The notes beneath the pieces are model-generated. The model was not told the DNA's origin. It ran no database searches and saw only the letters and a program-made list of their open reading frames with translations. Position numbers and translations under genes: made by a program. Of a DNA stretch of 64,000 bases, positions 9,201 through 18,709 are shown piece by piece (position 1 is the stretch's first letter; each line of letters starts with the position of its first letter). The DNA is from Prosthecobacter fusiformis (GTDB lineage Bacteria > Verrucomicrobiota > Verrucomicrobiia > Verrucomicrobiales > Verrucomicrobiaceae): assembly GCF_004364345.1 (NCBI RefSeq), contig NZ_SOCA01000007.1, positions 180,175 to 244,174 of the forward strand, in the 5' to 3' direction.

Positions 9201-12200
9201 TGCTGAAGGTATAAGGCTGGTTACCATTGGTGGCGGAAATGGTCTGATTATAAGAAGCCCCGACCGTGGTGGAAGTCAGCGTGCTGGGGTTGAGGCTGAT
9301 GACACGGCAGGTGACTGACTGCGTGTATGCCTGTGTGACAGAGCAGCCATACGCATCCGTGACTGCCACGGTGAAGTTAAATGTGCCAGCCTGGGTAGGG
9401 TTTCCCGTGATGGCTCCCGAGCTGCTGTTCAGTGTCAGTCCTGGAGTCAGCGTGCCAGAACTGACGCTGAAGGTATATGGCTGGTTGCCATTGGACGCGG
9501 AAATGGTCTGACTATAAGAAGTGCCAACGTTGGTGTCCGAAAGCGTACCGGGGTTCACGCTGATGGTGCGGCAGGTGACCAAATGTGAATATGCTCGCGT
9601 GACGGAGCAGCCATAGGTATCCGTGACCTGAAGGGAGAAATTAAAGGTGCCAGGCTGGGTGGGGATACCGGTGATGGCCCCTGTGCTGCTATTGATTTGA
9701 AGGCCTGTGGGCAGGGCACCGTTGATGACGGTGAAAGTATAAGGCTGAGTGCCATTGGAGGCCGAAATGGTCTGACTATAAGAAGTGCCAACGTTCGTCT
9801 CAGACAGGGTGCCGGGGTTCAGGCTGATGGTGGGACAGGTAGGCGTCACTGAATAAGCGCGCGTGCCGATACAGCCATTCGCATCCGTGGCGCGGATGAT
9901 GAAATTCGCAGCCGCACTGCTGGTGGGAATGCCGGAGATCTGACCCGAGCTGGCATTCAGACTCAATCCCGCAGGCAGGCTCCCTGAAGAGACATCCAGG
10001 GTAGAAGGAGACGCCCCGCCAGAGCCGGAAACCGTCGCGCTATAATTCGTGCCCACGATGGGGTTCGTCAGAGTGCTCGGGCTGACTGTCACGATGGGGC
10101 AGATTTTCACCGTGTAGCTGCGTGAAACTGTACAACCGAAGGTATCCGTGACGGTGACGGTAAAGGTGGAGCCTGCGCCATTGCCGGAGGAAGGCGTGCC
10201 GGTGATGACTCCAGAGCTGGTGAGAGTCAGCCCATTTGGCAAGCTGCCGCTGGAGATGGACCAGGCATACGGGGTGCTGCCCCCGGTGGCCGTCAGCGAT
10301 TGCGAATAGGCACTGCCCGCCGAGCCTGCGGGCAGGGTCGTGGGTGTCAGCGTCATGGCCGGGCAAGTGGGTGCCAGAGTATAACTGCGAGTACCGATGC
10401 AGGCATTGGCATCCGAGACACTCACCACAAAGCTGGCGGAGGTGGTATTGGAGGGAGTGCCGCTGATGACACCCGTGCTGGCATTCAGGCTGAGGCCGGT
10501 AGGCAGGCTGCCGCTGGAAAGGCTGAAGGTATAAGCTGTAGCACCACCGGAGGCGGTGATGGTCTGGCTGTAGCTGGTGCCGACCGTCGCAGCCGCGAGA
10601 GTCGTGGGCGAGAGCGCGATGACCGGACAGATCTTCATGGTATAAGCCCGTGTGCCCGCACAACCGCGGGAATCCGCTGCGCGCACCACAAAACCGACAC
10701 CTGCGCCGTTCGAGGTTGTCGGCGTGCCGGTAATGGCCCCGGAGCTGCTATTCAGCGCCAGCCCAGCGGGTAAGGTGCCGGAGCTGATCGTATAGGTATA
10801 AGGCCCGACCCCGCCGGAAGCTGTCAGCGTCTGGCTATACGCGGTGCCCACAGCCCCGGCTGGCACCGAGGTGGGAGTGAGGCTGATGGTCGGGCAGGTC
10901 GGTGTGTAAGAGTAACTTTGCGTGGCGATGCACCCATAGAAATCGGTGACCCGCAGGACAAAGGACACCGCGCCCGCCTGGCTGACCGTGCCGCTGATAT
11001 TGCCGTTGCTGCTATTCAGCGTTAGCCCCTGAGGCAGAGATCCTGCACTGATGGTATAAGTGTAAGGAGCTGAGCCACCCGATCCCGTCAGGGTCTGGTT
11101 ATAGGGCGTGCCGACAGCCGGGATAGGCACGGAAGAGGGACTGATGGCAATGACCGGGCAGACGGGACTGACGGAATACGAATTGGTGATGGAGCAACCA
11201 TTCACATCCACAACCGTGATGTTGAAATTCACGGCGGTGGTATTCGTCGGCGTGCCGTTCAGTAATCCACCGCTGCTGAGGCTCAGGCCCGCGGGCAGAC
11301 TGCCGCTGGAGACGGTGAAGGTATAAGGAGAGGTGCCTCCATTGGCCGTGAAAGTCTGGCTATAGGCGCTGCCCACCACCGGCGTGGTCAGGGTGGCGGG
11401 GCTGAGAGAGAGAATAGGGCAATTTATTGTCACCACATAGTCTTCCACTTCCCCCGTACCCGAAGCACCTGTCGCCCCTGGATTTTGCCCACTGGTCAGG
11501 CGCACACGCGCACCGCGCACGCCCGGCTTGGCCGTATTCGGAGTGGTGAAGCTCAGGCTGCGCACGACGGCGTTTGAGCCGGTAGTGACCGAGCTATTCG
11601 TCACGATCTGCTCGCCAGAATCCGTGAAGCTGCCATTGCCATTGAAGTCCACCCAGGCATTCACATAAGCCGTGGATCCAGAGTTGTTGGTGATGGTGGC
11701 AGAAACATTGGCCGAGGCTCCCAGATTCAAGCTGGCGGGGAGGGTCACGCCATCCTCATCGTCACTGCCCGTGTTGTCATCCCCCGTGGCGGTGGCATTG
11801 CGGGTGGAGGAAAATTCAGTATCCACCGTTGCCCCCAAGCGCAGGTTATTGCTGGCCGTGCTGGAGGCATCCGCCGCACCATCCCAGTCTCCAAAGTCCA
11901 TCGCAGGAGCCTGGATTTCCACGATGTAATCCTCCACTTCCCCCAGTGATGCCACACCTGTCGCCAGGGTGGATGCACTGTTGCTGAGGCGGAAACGCAC
12001 CCCGCGCCCAGTGCCCACGCTGGCATTCAAGGGCACGGTGAAAGTGACGTCCTGGCTGGCCAGGAAAGCCCCGTCAGCCGTCCATGGAGCGAGGTAACTG
12101 CCATCAATGATTACCGGCCCGGAACCTGTGCCCGGGATCTCCCATGCCACCGCCAGGCTGTCCCCGCCGCCGCCTTCTTTCATCAGTCCCTCAATGTAAT

Positions 12201-15200
12201 AAGGTGTCCCCGCTTGCAGCGTGATGGTCACGGACTTCTGCTGCGTGTATGTGGTCCATGCACGGGAGGAGGTCCAGCCCGGCACATTGGCAATGAGCGT
12301 GGCATTGGCCGGGGTGGAATCTGTGCTGAGAAACAGCTTCGTTTCATCATCCCCAGCTACCCAGAAAGTATAGCTGCCGGTGACCGGCGGATAGACCCAG
12401 CCACGCATCCGCTGGCCCATGTTATCTGCCCAGTCCACCGGCGCTTCAAAGCTGGTCCGCTGGTCGGATCCCGTCGGGCTGTTCGGATAGGTCGCGTGGT
12501 TGGTCAGGTCGGTAATGATGGTGCCATTGATGCCCAGCCACCACTCCCGGAGGATGGAGCCTCTATTCGCCCCCGTGATGGCCCGTGCTGGTTCCAGACG
12601 CTCGCCTCCGCTGCTCACCACAGCATCATTGAGCACGCCATCATTGTTGAAATCGATCCAGCTATGCAGATAAGCAGCCGCGCCGGTGGTATTCACTACT
12701 GATACTGGAATCGTCACCGTTTTCCCCACTTCAATCCCCGCAGGCATGGTGACGCCATCTTCATCATCGCTGCCAGTGATGTCATCCCCTGTAGCGGCGG
12801 CATTCGTGGTGGCGCTGCTTTCAGCATCCACCAGTGTTCCCATCCGCAGGGTGGTGCTGGCCGTGGTGGAAGCACTGCCAAACCCTGAAAAGTCCCCGAA
12901 GTCCAAGAACGGCACAATGATGGTGGTGCCATGATCCTCCACCTCCCCCGTTCCATCCACACCATCAGGCCCTGGACTGCTCACACTGGTGAGGCGCGCC
13001 CTCACCGCCGTAGTGCCCAGCGATGCATTGGCTGGAATATTGAAGTTAACCGTTCTGGCAGAATTGGACGAGCCATTGGCCACAACCACATTGGAAGCGA
13101 CCTGCTCTCCCGAGTCCGCCAAACTGCCGTTGCGATTGAAGTCGATCCACACATTCAGATAGGCTGTGGAGCCGAGGGCATTCGTCACCGTGACGGTTAG
13201 GCTGCTGGCGGTGCCCTGTTCCAGACCGGCAGGCACCACCACACCATCCTCATCGTCACTGCCCGTGTTGTCATCCCCCGTGGCGGAGGTATTGGTCGTC
13301 GCGGACGCTTCTGCATCCACCAGCGCACCGATGCGCAGATTGCTATTCACTGTGCTGGAGGCACTGGGGAAAGACGAATAGTCCCCGAAATCCGAGATGG
13401 CCTGCACCACAATCGTCCTGGCCGCACTGGCTTGGCAGCCGAAGGCATCCGTGGCCCGGAGAGTCACAGAGACGCCTGCTCCATTGACTGCTGTCGGGGT
13501 GCCGCTCAGAACGCCTGCGCTGCTGAGGCTAAGCCCGGCTGGCAGCGTACCGCTGACCAATGACCAAGTATAAGGGCTGCTGCCGCCGCTGGCCGTAAAA
13601 GTATGGCTATAGGCCGTATTGATGATCGCATTCGGCTGAGAAGAACTGAGGGATATCGTGGGACAGGCAAGGAAACCGAAGTCAATCGTCAGGTTGGTAT
13701 TGCTGTCGCTATCACCATCATTGGTCGGCTCCGTCCCGGCTCCGAGGGAGATAAGAGGACTGCGTACTGGCTGCCCCTGGGTGGTCTGGGTGCCGTTGTC
13801 ATCATTGTCATCCGTATTGTCCGCCGTATCCGTGGTCGTGCTGCTCAGCGGAAATGACGCGGGCGGTGTGGGGATATAAACGAAGTACTGTCCGGGAGAG
13901 AGATCATTGAAGGAATAGACACCACCGCCAGCGCTGGTGGTCGTAGCAACCGGTGTGGCCGTCAGCGGATTTTCACCCCCTAAAAAGAGCCGCAACTGGA
14001 CGCCATCGATTCCTGGCTCGCCACTGTCTTTCAGGCCGTTGTTATTTGTATCCTGCCAAACTGCGTTGCCGATCTTCATGGAAGGCGCAGCCCCAGGGCA
14101 GGCAGCACCGTCAGAGTTGGTCACCGTGGGCCCGGTGCCGACGGTGGTCACCGTGCCGTTCAGCACACCGTTGGTTCGGTTAAATAGATAAAGGGTATCC
14201 TGGGCCGTGGAGCTGCTCTGGCTACCGTAGCCGTAGGCCAGGCCGTTGGCATCAATGGTCAGGGAACCAAAGGTGGATAAAAAGGAGGAAGCCACCCGTG
14301 TACAAACACCTGTGACCGGATTGATCTCAAAGAGCCCCAGGTTGCTGGAGTCATTCGTATTGTAACCGTAAATTTTATCCGTCAGCGGATCCCAAACGAT
14401 GTCCCCAAAGTTCCCCGTCGTATTCGCTCCCGTGTTGGAGTATTTGGTGACGACCGGACTGCCGACCAGGGAGGCGGAGCCGAGATCAATCGTATAGAGT
14501 GTCGTCCTGGAATTGCTGAAGGTAAAACGGTTGATGATCATCTGGCCCGAGGTCAAAGCCGTGCCACCGCCCCACTGGCCATCCGTGGGAGAATTCGGCA
14601 GCCCCTCGATCCCGCCCATGTCCACAAGCACGCCTAACGCATTGATGCGGTAAAGATTGCCACCGTTCTGGTCCACACAATAAAGGTAACCGCCGTAAGC
14701 CACCAGACCGTTGAGCTTCTTTCCATTGAAGACGAAAATGGGCACCAATGACTGGTCCGAATCAATGTAATTGAGCGTGGTGTCCCAGTTCCCTGATCCA
14801 GGGCTGGTCTCCACGTTCTGCATGATGTAAAAGCGATTATCGCAAACAAACGGTGCGCCCACGTTGGCCACGAAACCAAAGTCGATGGTGTTGTCCGCAT
14901 TGCCCGTGCCGGTGGACCCAGGCTCCGTGCCCGCTGCCAGTTGGAAAACGCCGCTATACGCCGCCGTCCCGGACCCGCCCGGCTGAGACGCATCATTGTC
15001 TAGATCTTGACCATTGTCCGAGGAATCCACCACCAAGCTGGTCCTGGACAAAGGCGGAGTCGGCACTTTCACAAAGTAGCGCCCTGCCGTCAGATTCGTG
15101 AAGGTATAGGCACCACCATTGGCCGTGGTGGTGGTGGCGACTTTCGTATCCGCATTGTTCCCTGACCCGCCAATGGCATTATCCCCCCCAGGTGACCATA

Positions 15201-15906
15201 GCTCGATCAGTACGTTGTTGATGCCGCTTTCTCCAGAGTCAAAGAGGCCGTTGTCGTTGACATCATTCCAGACCAGATTGCCGACGCTCAGATTCGTCGT
15301 CACATTGATCAGGTAATCCTCCACCTCCCCAGAGCCAGAGCTGCCTGTGGATGTGGTGCTGGAACTGGACGTGAGGCGGACACGCAACCCGACAGTGCCC
15401 AATGTGGCGGTTTGAGGAACAGTAAAGCTGATCGTTTTAGTGGAGTTCGACGTGCCGTTGCTGATTGTCGTCCGCGCCCCGACCTGCTCACCGGAATCCG
15501 TGAGTGATCCATTGTTATTCCAATCGATCCAGGCATACAGGTAAGACGTGCTGCCGCGCGTATTCGTCACCACCACTTGAATGGAACCCGTCTGGCCGCG
15601 CTGCACACTGACAGGCAAGGTCACGCCATCTTCATCGTCAGAGCCATTGTTATCATCTCCCGTAGCCGTGGAATTTGTCTGCGCAGATGATTCAGCATCG
15701 ACCGTAGCGCCGATCCTCAAGTTCGAATTGCGAGTGCTGCTGGCACTGCTGAAGCCGTTGTAGTCACCAAAATCAGATGTCTGCGCCGCCATCTCACCCG
15801 CCATCAACATAATAAATCCGAAGGCCAGCACCCCCATCCAAGACGAAAGCCGCATCCGTCCAAAACGGCTGCGGCGGTCATCTGTGAAACGGATGCTTTG
15901 ACTCAT
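6247..15906 (-). CDS. Giant secreted GEVED/SdrD/Ig-repeat surface protein
   Basis: A single frame of 3219 residues from the ATG at 15904-15906; a TTG eight codons earlier is less likely. A signal region lies near residues 20-42 (WMGVLAFGFIMLMAGEMAAQ). By sequence, the order is: GEVED domain (about 43-200, with acidic GDDNNGSDDEDG and ending GEVEDY); SdrD B-like domain (203-340); a propeller-like DUF6923-type region (350-610); SdrD B-like (608-745); one He_PIG Ig domain (748-836); two GEVED domains, the second with a PA14-like insert (about 1100-1285); a fourth GEVED (to about 1490); eleven tandem Ig repeats (1496-2462); two SdrD B-like domains (2462-2760); and a C-terminal region with DADFYPNLLEYALGTDP near residue 2820. 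No sortase or PEP-CTERM tail is seen. It is likely an adhesin or stalk/sheath component, 20 bases after and cotranscribed with the PEP-CTERM gene. Confidence 0.88.
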   Translation of the reverse strand: MSQSIRFTDDRRSRFGRMRLSSWMGVLAFGFIMLMAGEMAAQTSDFGDYNGFSSASSTRNSNLRIGATVDAESSAQTNSTATGDDNNGSDDEDGVTLPVSVQRGQTGSIQVVVTNTRGSTSYLYAWIDWNNNGSLTDSGEQVGARTTISNGTSNSTKTISFTVPQTATLGTVGLRVRLTSSSSTTSTGSSGSGEVEDYLINVTTNLSVGNLVWNDVNDNGLFDSGESGINNVLIELWSPGGDNAIGGSGNNADTKVATTTTANGGAYTFTNLTAGRYFVKVPTPPLSRTSLVVDSSDNGQDLDNDASQPGGSGTAAYSGVFQLAAGTEPGSTGTGNADNTIDFGFVANVGAPFVCDNRFYIMQNVETSPGSGNWDTTLNYIDSDQSLVPIFVFNGKKLNGLVAYGGYLYCVDQNGGNLYRINALGVLVDMGGIEGLPNSPTDGQWGGGTALTSGQMIINRFTFSNSRTTLYTIDLGSASLVGSPVVTKYSNTGANTTGNFGDIVWDPLTDKIYGYNTNDSSNLGLFEINPVTGVCTRVASSFLSTFGSLTIDANGLAYGYGSQSSSTAQDTLYLFNRTNGVLNGTVTTVGTGPTVTNSDGAACPGAAPSMKIGNAVWQDTNNNGLKDSGEPGIDGVQLRLFLGGENPLTATPVATTTSAGGGVYSFNDLSPGQYFVYIPTPPASFPLSSTTTDTADNTDDNDDNGTQTTQGQPVRSPLISLGAGTEPTNDGDSDSNTNLTIDFGFLACPTISLSSSQPNAIINTAYSHTFTASGGSSPYTWSLVSGTLPAGLSLSSAGVLSGTPTAVNGAGVSVTLRATDAFGCQASAARTIVVQAISDFGDYSSFPSASSTVNSNLRIGALVDAEASATTNTSATGDDNTGSDDEDGVVVPAGLEQGTASSLTVTVTNALGSTAYLNVWIDFNRNGSLADSGEQVASNVVVANGSSNSARTVNFNIPANASLGTTAVRARLTSVSSPGPDGVDGTGEVEDHGTTIIVPFLDFGDFSGFGSASTTASTTLRMGTLVDAESSATTNAAATGDDITGSDDEDGVTMPAGIEVGKTVTIPVSVVNTTGAAAYLHSWIDFNNDGVLNDAVVSSGGERLEPARAITGANRGSILREWWLGINGTIITDLTNHATYPNSPTGSDQRTSFEAPVDWADNMGQRMRGWVYPPVTGSYTFWVAGDDETKLFLSTDSTPANATLIANVPGWTSSRAWTTYTQQKSVTITLQAGTPYYIEGLMKEGGGGDSLAVAWEIPGTGSGPVIIDGSYLAPWTADGAFLASQDVTFTVPLNASVGTGRGVRFRLSNSASTLATGVASLGEVEDYIVEIQAPAMDFGDWDGAADASSTASNNLRLGATVDTEFSSTRNATATGDDNTGSDDEDGVTLPASLNLGASANVSATITNNSGSTAYVNAWVDFNGNGSFTDSGEQIVTNSSVTTGSNAVVRSLSFTTPNTAKPGVRGARVRLTSGQNPGATGASGTGEVEDYVVTINCPILSLSPATLTTPVVGSAYSQTFTANGGTSPYTFTVSSGSLPAGLSLSSGGLLNGTPTNTTAVNFNITVVDVNGCSITNSYSVSPVCPVIAISPSSVPIPAVGTPYNQTLTGSGGSAPYTYTISAGSLPQGLTLNSSNGNISGTVSQAGAVSFVLRVTDFYGCIATQSYSYTPTCPTISLTPTSVPAGAVGTAYSQTLTASGGVGPYTYTISSGTLPAGLALNSSSGAITGTPTTSNGAGVGFVVRAADSRGCAGTRAYTMKICPVIALSPTTLAAATVGTSYSQTITASGGATAYTFSLSSGSLPTGLSLNASTGVISGTPSNTTSASFVVSVSDANACIGTRSYTLAPTCPAMTLTPTTLPAGSAGSAYSQSLTATGGSTPYAWSISSGSLPNGLTLTSSGVITGTPSSGNGAGSTFTVTVTDTFGCTVSRSYTVKICPIVTVSPSTLTNPIVGTNYSATVSGSGGASPSTLDVSSGSLPAGLSLNASSGQISGIPTSSAAANFIIRATDANGCIGTRAYSVTPTCPTISLNPGTLSETNVGTSYSQTISASNGTQPYTFTVINGALPTGLQINSSTGAITGIPTQPGTFNFSLQVTDTYGCSVTRAYSHLVTCRTISVNPGTLSDTNVGTSYSQTISASNGNQPYTFSVSSGTLTPGLTLNSSSGAITGNPTQAGTFNFTVAVTDAYGCSVTQAYTQSVTCRVISLNPSTLTSTTVGASYNQTISATNGNQPYTFSISSGSLPPGLTLNSSSGNISGAVTQAGTFSFTLLVTDAYGCTISRAYSISASCTTVTITPSSFPAATVGSSYSQTVTASGGTAPYTYSISSGSLPAGLSLSTGGSVTGTPTSTTQASFVVRAQDANGCAGTRAYVLTPGCAAVSITTATLPFGYLNSAYTTTLAASSGVAPYTWTLSSGTLHNGLTLSTAGVISGTPITLGSRTVTVRVADANGCATTRSLTLTVKSMSLGNLVWLDSNNNGLKETDETGVAGATVQLFTPGTDNAIGGSGGAADTQVGASVVTSSTGVYLFTNLLPGNYYVRVTAPAGYTHSGGTPATTDNNVDGNNDGSQPGGIGTPLFSPIISLQPGAESITDGDADADSNLTVDFGLWAPLAVGNRIFMDINGDDVMNPNEGIEYAFVQIFNAGADVNNDEAVSAAITDENGRYLITGLNPGSYFLHLASIQFESGGVLQWAKPLANVVPGDDDVGQNLLFNDNPIVNGASTAVFTLIPGQLAAGTAESGSEGMADDEGVDANTDLTYDLGLVCLDCSSFASTMSDGNSFSMVGRSMSAPPEEPSTTFAGWQSENDLSGANAPLDNPDADFYPNLLEYALGTDPADGSSGAGRFRIELQPATGATDVVVNLAASGRPDIVVTLETSLDAREWTTSRVTAQTSYDKQGEPIQRYAGVDSTVFAGAARGLVRLKVALDADLNGSPEATAVTPAWMFSREAFPPGTRSFSMPLEQPELYVGIVARREGDQSLSLTGLSGISLDAPMILEILDGKQAGQRLTVTALDGSLVTTAEALPAELAGERVALRSAWTLDQLLPADLFVSGATAETADRVLYYDSASNGFVTAWLSASGWIGTDKKSPLLLPGQAVLVQARTQEVTVLQAGQVPQFTAPLLPQSGTRFIASQQVLERSPADLNLTTAAGFPAGAEPASATRLRLWKVDQGTDETGYDNLYLRLSSPASQWLREGDPSGQDLTDEDLLKPFHGFFLVQPE
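8521..11421 (-). repeat. Eleven tandem Ig-fold coding repeats
   Basis: Within the giant protein, eleven copies of about 88 residues (264 bases) run head to tail. Each begins with Cys and a hydrophobic strand (CPxISLxPxTL), then VGTxYSQT, then GGxxPYTxxISSGSLPxGL, and near the end a second Cys in GC-x-x-(T/S)-R. Two Cys per repeat suggests one disulfide per module or links between modules. A twelfth, separate copy lies near 13400-13660. Copies 7-9 are the most alike (for example NPGTLSxTNVGTSYSQTI), a sign of recent internal duplication. Confidence 0.9.
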
Positions 15907-15926
15907 GTGCGGTCGGAAATTTTCGA

Positions 15927-16670
15927 TCAATGGGCAGGCGCGCTATGGCGCGGGCGGCGGCGGCTCAGCAGCACGCCCAGGCCGGTCATCGCCACTAGCA
16001 GGAAGGATCCAGGCTCAGGCACAGGCACCAGGCTGGTCTGGAGAGTATAGGCCTGGCCACCGCCAGTGGTGCCATTTAGGCTGCCATGGAGAGCCACATC
16101 CGCATCGTCCAACTGCCAGGTATAAGAAACATCGACCGGATCTGCGGGATCTGGAAACACCCAGTTGTCCGCATCTTCCACCACATTGTCTCCATCCGTC
16201 ACCAAAGCCCACTCCGTTGTCGTGATGCGGTCCTTGGTGTTATACACCCACAGGTAAACGGTTTCCCCTTGCTGAAAGGTATCCGCCGGGTCCGCATAGG
16301 GTGAGCTGGAGCCTTCGTCGGCAGTATGCTCCACCGTGCGGGTGAAAAAGCCATTGCCTGCGCTCCATCCATCCGGATCTCCATCATCGGGATCATTCGG
16401 GGTCGCATCGAAGGCCCGGTCAAAGACTTTCCAGTTGGCCGCCCAGTCATTGAGGTTTTCAGCCGTCGGCACGAAGCCGTTGTCAAAGGAGCCAATTTCA
16501 AAAGAAAACTCTCCGCCCAGGGGCTGCCCAGCCGCATCGTAAAGAAGGAAATCTCCATCGACGAAACCGCTCTCCCAAAAGATGGTGCTGGCATCCGCTC
16601 GTGGGATGGCCACCCAGGCGGCCATCGCAGCCAGGGGAAGAACAAGACGATGAAGGAGGGGGCGTTTCAT
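15927..16670 (-). CDS. PEP-CTERM exported protein
   Basis: A 247-residue exported protein. The signal peptide is MKRPLLHRLVLPLAAMAAWVA; an ATG five codons earlier is possible but gives a poorer signal. The body has an Asp-rich segment (NDPDDGDPDGW) and no enzyme motif that I recognise. The C-terminus VPVPEPGSFLLVAMTGLGVL plus SRRRPR is a classic PEP-CTERM sorting tail: PEP motif, hydrophobic helix, basic end. Such tails are processed by exosortase at the inner membrane, and the protein usually goes to the envelope or extracellular matrix. It ends 20 bases before the giant surface protein, so the two are probably cotranscribed. Confidence 0.87.
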   Translation of the reverse strand: MKRPLLHRLVLPLAAMAAWVAIPRADASTIFWESGFVDGDFLLYDAAGQPLGGEFSFEIGSFDNGFVPTAENLNDWAANWKVFDRAFDATPNDPDDGDPDGWSAGNGFFTRTVEHTADEGSSSPYADPADTFQQGETVYLWVYNTKDRITTTEWALVTDGDNVVEDADNWVFPDPADPVDVSYTWQLDDADVALHGSLNGTTGGGQAYTLQTSLVPVPEPGSFLLVAMTGLGVLLSRRRPRHSAPAH

Positions 16671-16892
16671 AACAGGGAAGTGCATAGACAGCCGCTCATG
16701 CCTGGTCCTTTTGGAAGGCTTCAGGCAGTCGCAAAGCAGGTGTTAAACGAGCTGATAAATCTAGAGACATCTTTTCAATATGGAAATTATATCCCAATTG
16801 AGTAATTATCAAAACGTAAATCGCGATTTTTAACTCTTCAGAACTATTGGGCAGAGATTTCCGGGTGACAGGCAGGTCGATATTCGATTCCC

Positions 16893-18185
16893 ATGAACCT
16901 GGTTTCCCAACCCAACCGTCCGATTCTCATGCATGCAGTTCTCCTCCCCTTTGGCAGTGCGGGTGATGTCTTCCCCTTTCTCTGGCTGGGCCGTCACCTC
17001 AAGGCGCAGGGCCATCAGGTGACGATGATCGTGGCCTGTGTGTTTGAGGAAATCGCCCGCAAAGCCGGACTGGATGTCATCCCAATGGGCACCCCGGAGG
17101 AATTTCAGCAATTCATCGCCGACCCACGTGTGTGGAAGCTCTATCAAGGCACCAAATTGGTCTTTGAATACGCTGGCGAAAGCACAGAACGCATCCTGAC
17201 GCTCATCGAATCCCTCATCCAAGGGAGCCAAAAACCGGATCTGCTCATCGCTCCCTGCACCGTTTTTGGTGCCCGTCTGGCCCGGGAAAAGCATGGGATC
17301 CCGCTCATCACCGTGCATGTGCAGCCCGCCGTGATGATCAGCGCCTACGAGATTCCCATCCTGCTGCCAGGCATGCAACACCTGGGCAAGCTGCCGTTGT
17401 GGTTTCGCAAATGGCTGGTGCGCCTGCCAAATCCGGCGGATCGCTTCGCCGCCCCGCAGATCCAGGCCGCCTGTGCCAACCACGGCGTGCCGCCGCCCCG
17501 CAGCGTCTGGTGGGACTGGGCCCACTCCCCAGATGGCGTACTGGCCCTCTTCCCAGCCTGGCTGTCCAGACCACAGCCGGACTGGCCCGCCAAGACCCTG
17601 CAATGGGATTTCCCGCTGGAGGACATCGCCCAGGAGCGCCCACTGAGCGCAGAAGTACTCCAATTCTTGGCTGCGGGAGATAAACCCATCGTCTTCACCC
17701 CCGGCAGCGCCAATATCCAGGCCCGCCACTTTTTTGAGGTCGCCCTGGCCGCCGTCACGGCCTTAGGCAGACGGGCCATCTTCGCCACTCGTGATTTGAG
17801 CCAACTGCCAGCCAATCTCCCCGCCAGCATTCTGGCCGTGGAATATGCCCCCTTTTCCACCCTCATCCCGCATGCCGCCGCCTTCGTGTACCATGGCGGT
17901 ATCGGCACTCTTTCCCAGGGTTTCGCTGCCGGAGTGCCGCAGCTCATCATGGCCATGGCCCATGACCAGCCGGATAATGCCTACCGTCTGGAGAAACTGG
18001 GGGCCGGGCTGGGCCTCACACCCCGCACCTTCACGCCCGCACGTGTCCAGGCTGCCCTTCATCGGCTGCTCACCGAGGCCGCTTTTCTAAACGCCGCGCG
18101 CCATTGTCAGGAGAAAATCCGCCAACGTGCGCCGGTGACCCAGCTCATGGACTGGCTGGAGGCGCATCAAAGACACCACTTCTAA
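16893..18185 (+). CDS. GT1-family glycosyltransferase (UGT/rhamnosyltransferase-like)
   Basis: A 430-residue cytoplasmic glycosyltransferase of family GT1 (GT-B fold). The N-terminal domain begins LPFGSAGDVFPFLWLGRHL, the acceptor-side glycine loop of this family. The C-terminal nucleotide-sugar domain has PIVFTPGSA, and later the donor-binding HGGIGTLSQGFAAGVPQL motif followed by HDQPDNAYRLEKLGAG. This pattern resembles sterol/flavonoid-type UGTs and rhamnosyltransferase chain B; donor and acceptor cannot be told from sequence. It is divergent from the PEP-CTERM gene, with a 222-base gap that must hold both promoters. It ends at the bidirectional terminator at 18215. Confidence 0.88.
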   Translation: MNLVSQPNRPILMHAVLLPFGSAGDVFPFLWLGRHLKAQGHQVTMIVACVFEEIARKAGLDVIPMGTPEEFQQFIADPRVWKLYQGTKLVFEYAGESTERILTLIESLIQGSQKPDLLIAPCTVFGARLAREKHGIPLITVHVQPAVMISAYEIPILLPGMQHLGKLPLWFRKWLVRLPNPADRFAAPQIQAACANHGVPPPRSVWWDWAHSPDGVLALFPAWLSRPQPDWPAKTLQWDFPLEDIAQERPLSAEVLQFLAAGDKPIVFTPGSANIQARHFFEVALAAVTALGRRAIFATRDLSQLPANLPASILAVEYAPFSTLIPHAAAFVYHGGIGTLSQGFAAGVPQLIMAMAHDQPDNAYRLEKLGAGLGLTPRTFTPARVQAALHRLLTEAAFLNAARHCQEKIRQRAPVTQLMDWLEAHQRHHF

Positions 18186-18214
18186 AAGACATGGTGCCCA
18201 AGGGGCCAAAGCAA

Positions 18215-18245
18215 AAAAGCACAGCCCCATCGAGGCTGTGCTTTT
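18215..18245. terminator. Bidirectional terminator between glycosyltransferase and ferredoxin
   Basis: A perfect 12-base stem (AAAAGCACAGCC with GGCTGTGCTTTT) and a 7-base loop lie between two convergent genes. A run of A precedes it and T follows, so it can act as a rho-independent terminator for either strand. Confidence 0.88.
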
Positions 18246-18278
18246 CCAAAAAATAATCGGACTTGTCCGGCAGAAACC

Positions 18279-18512
18279 TTATTCGCCGTCGCGGCCGATG
18301 GCCTCCACGGGGCAGCCAGCCAGGGCTTCTTCAGCCAGCTCGCGCTCTTCGTCAGTCTCAGGCTGCTTGAAGACAAAGGAGTGACCGCCATCGTCGTCAC
18401 GTTTGAAGTTAGCAGGCGCTGTCTCGCGGCACAGATCGCAGTCGATGCACTGATCGTCCACGTAGTATGCGCCTGAGGTGTTTTGAGGATATTTGTTTTC
18501 TGCGTCTGCCAT
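18279..18512 (-). CDS. Single-cluster 4Fe-4S ferredoxin
   Basis: A 77-residue electron-transfer protein. Four cysteines, C22, C25 and C28 in CIDCDLC plus C67 in AGCPVEAI, bind one [4Fe-4S] cluster, as in monocluster ferredoxins of the Fer4_13 type. The sequence is acidic. The start is well supported by AGGAGA a few bases upstream of the ATG at 18510-18512. It is divergent from the coproheme decarboxylase gene, so an iron or redox link is possible but unproven. Confidence 0.92.
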   Translation of the reverse strand: MADAENKYPQNTSGAYYVDDQCIDCDLCRETAPANFKRDDDGGHSFVFKQPETDEERELAEEALAGCPVEAIGRDGE

Positions 18513-18709
18513 GTTGAAGGTCTCCTGATCTTGGATTTAGCGGCGGGATAAATAATTCTCACAGCAGGGGTTTCAATCACTTTTTGCTTTTCCCTGCGCC
18601 TGCCCATTGAGCAGGAGCCATTCCAGCGTATGAAGAGATGTGGTGTGACCCTGCTGCATCTTCATTTACCGCCCGGATCACCCCCGTCAACCCATTCGCA
18701 AATTTAACC

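Noticed and set aside
6247..15906. CRISPR array in the repeat-rich region
   Set aside because: The repeats are about 264 bases, in frame and protein-coding. No short direct repeats with unique spacers are seen anywhere in the window.
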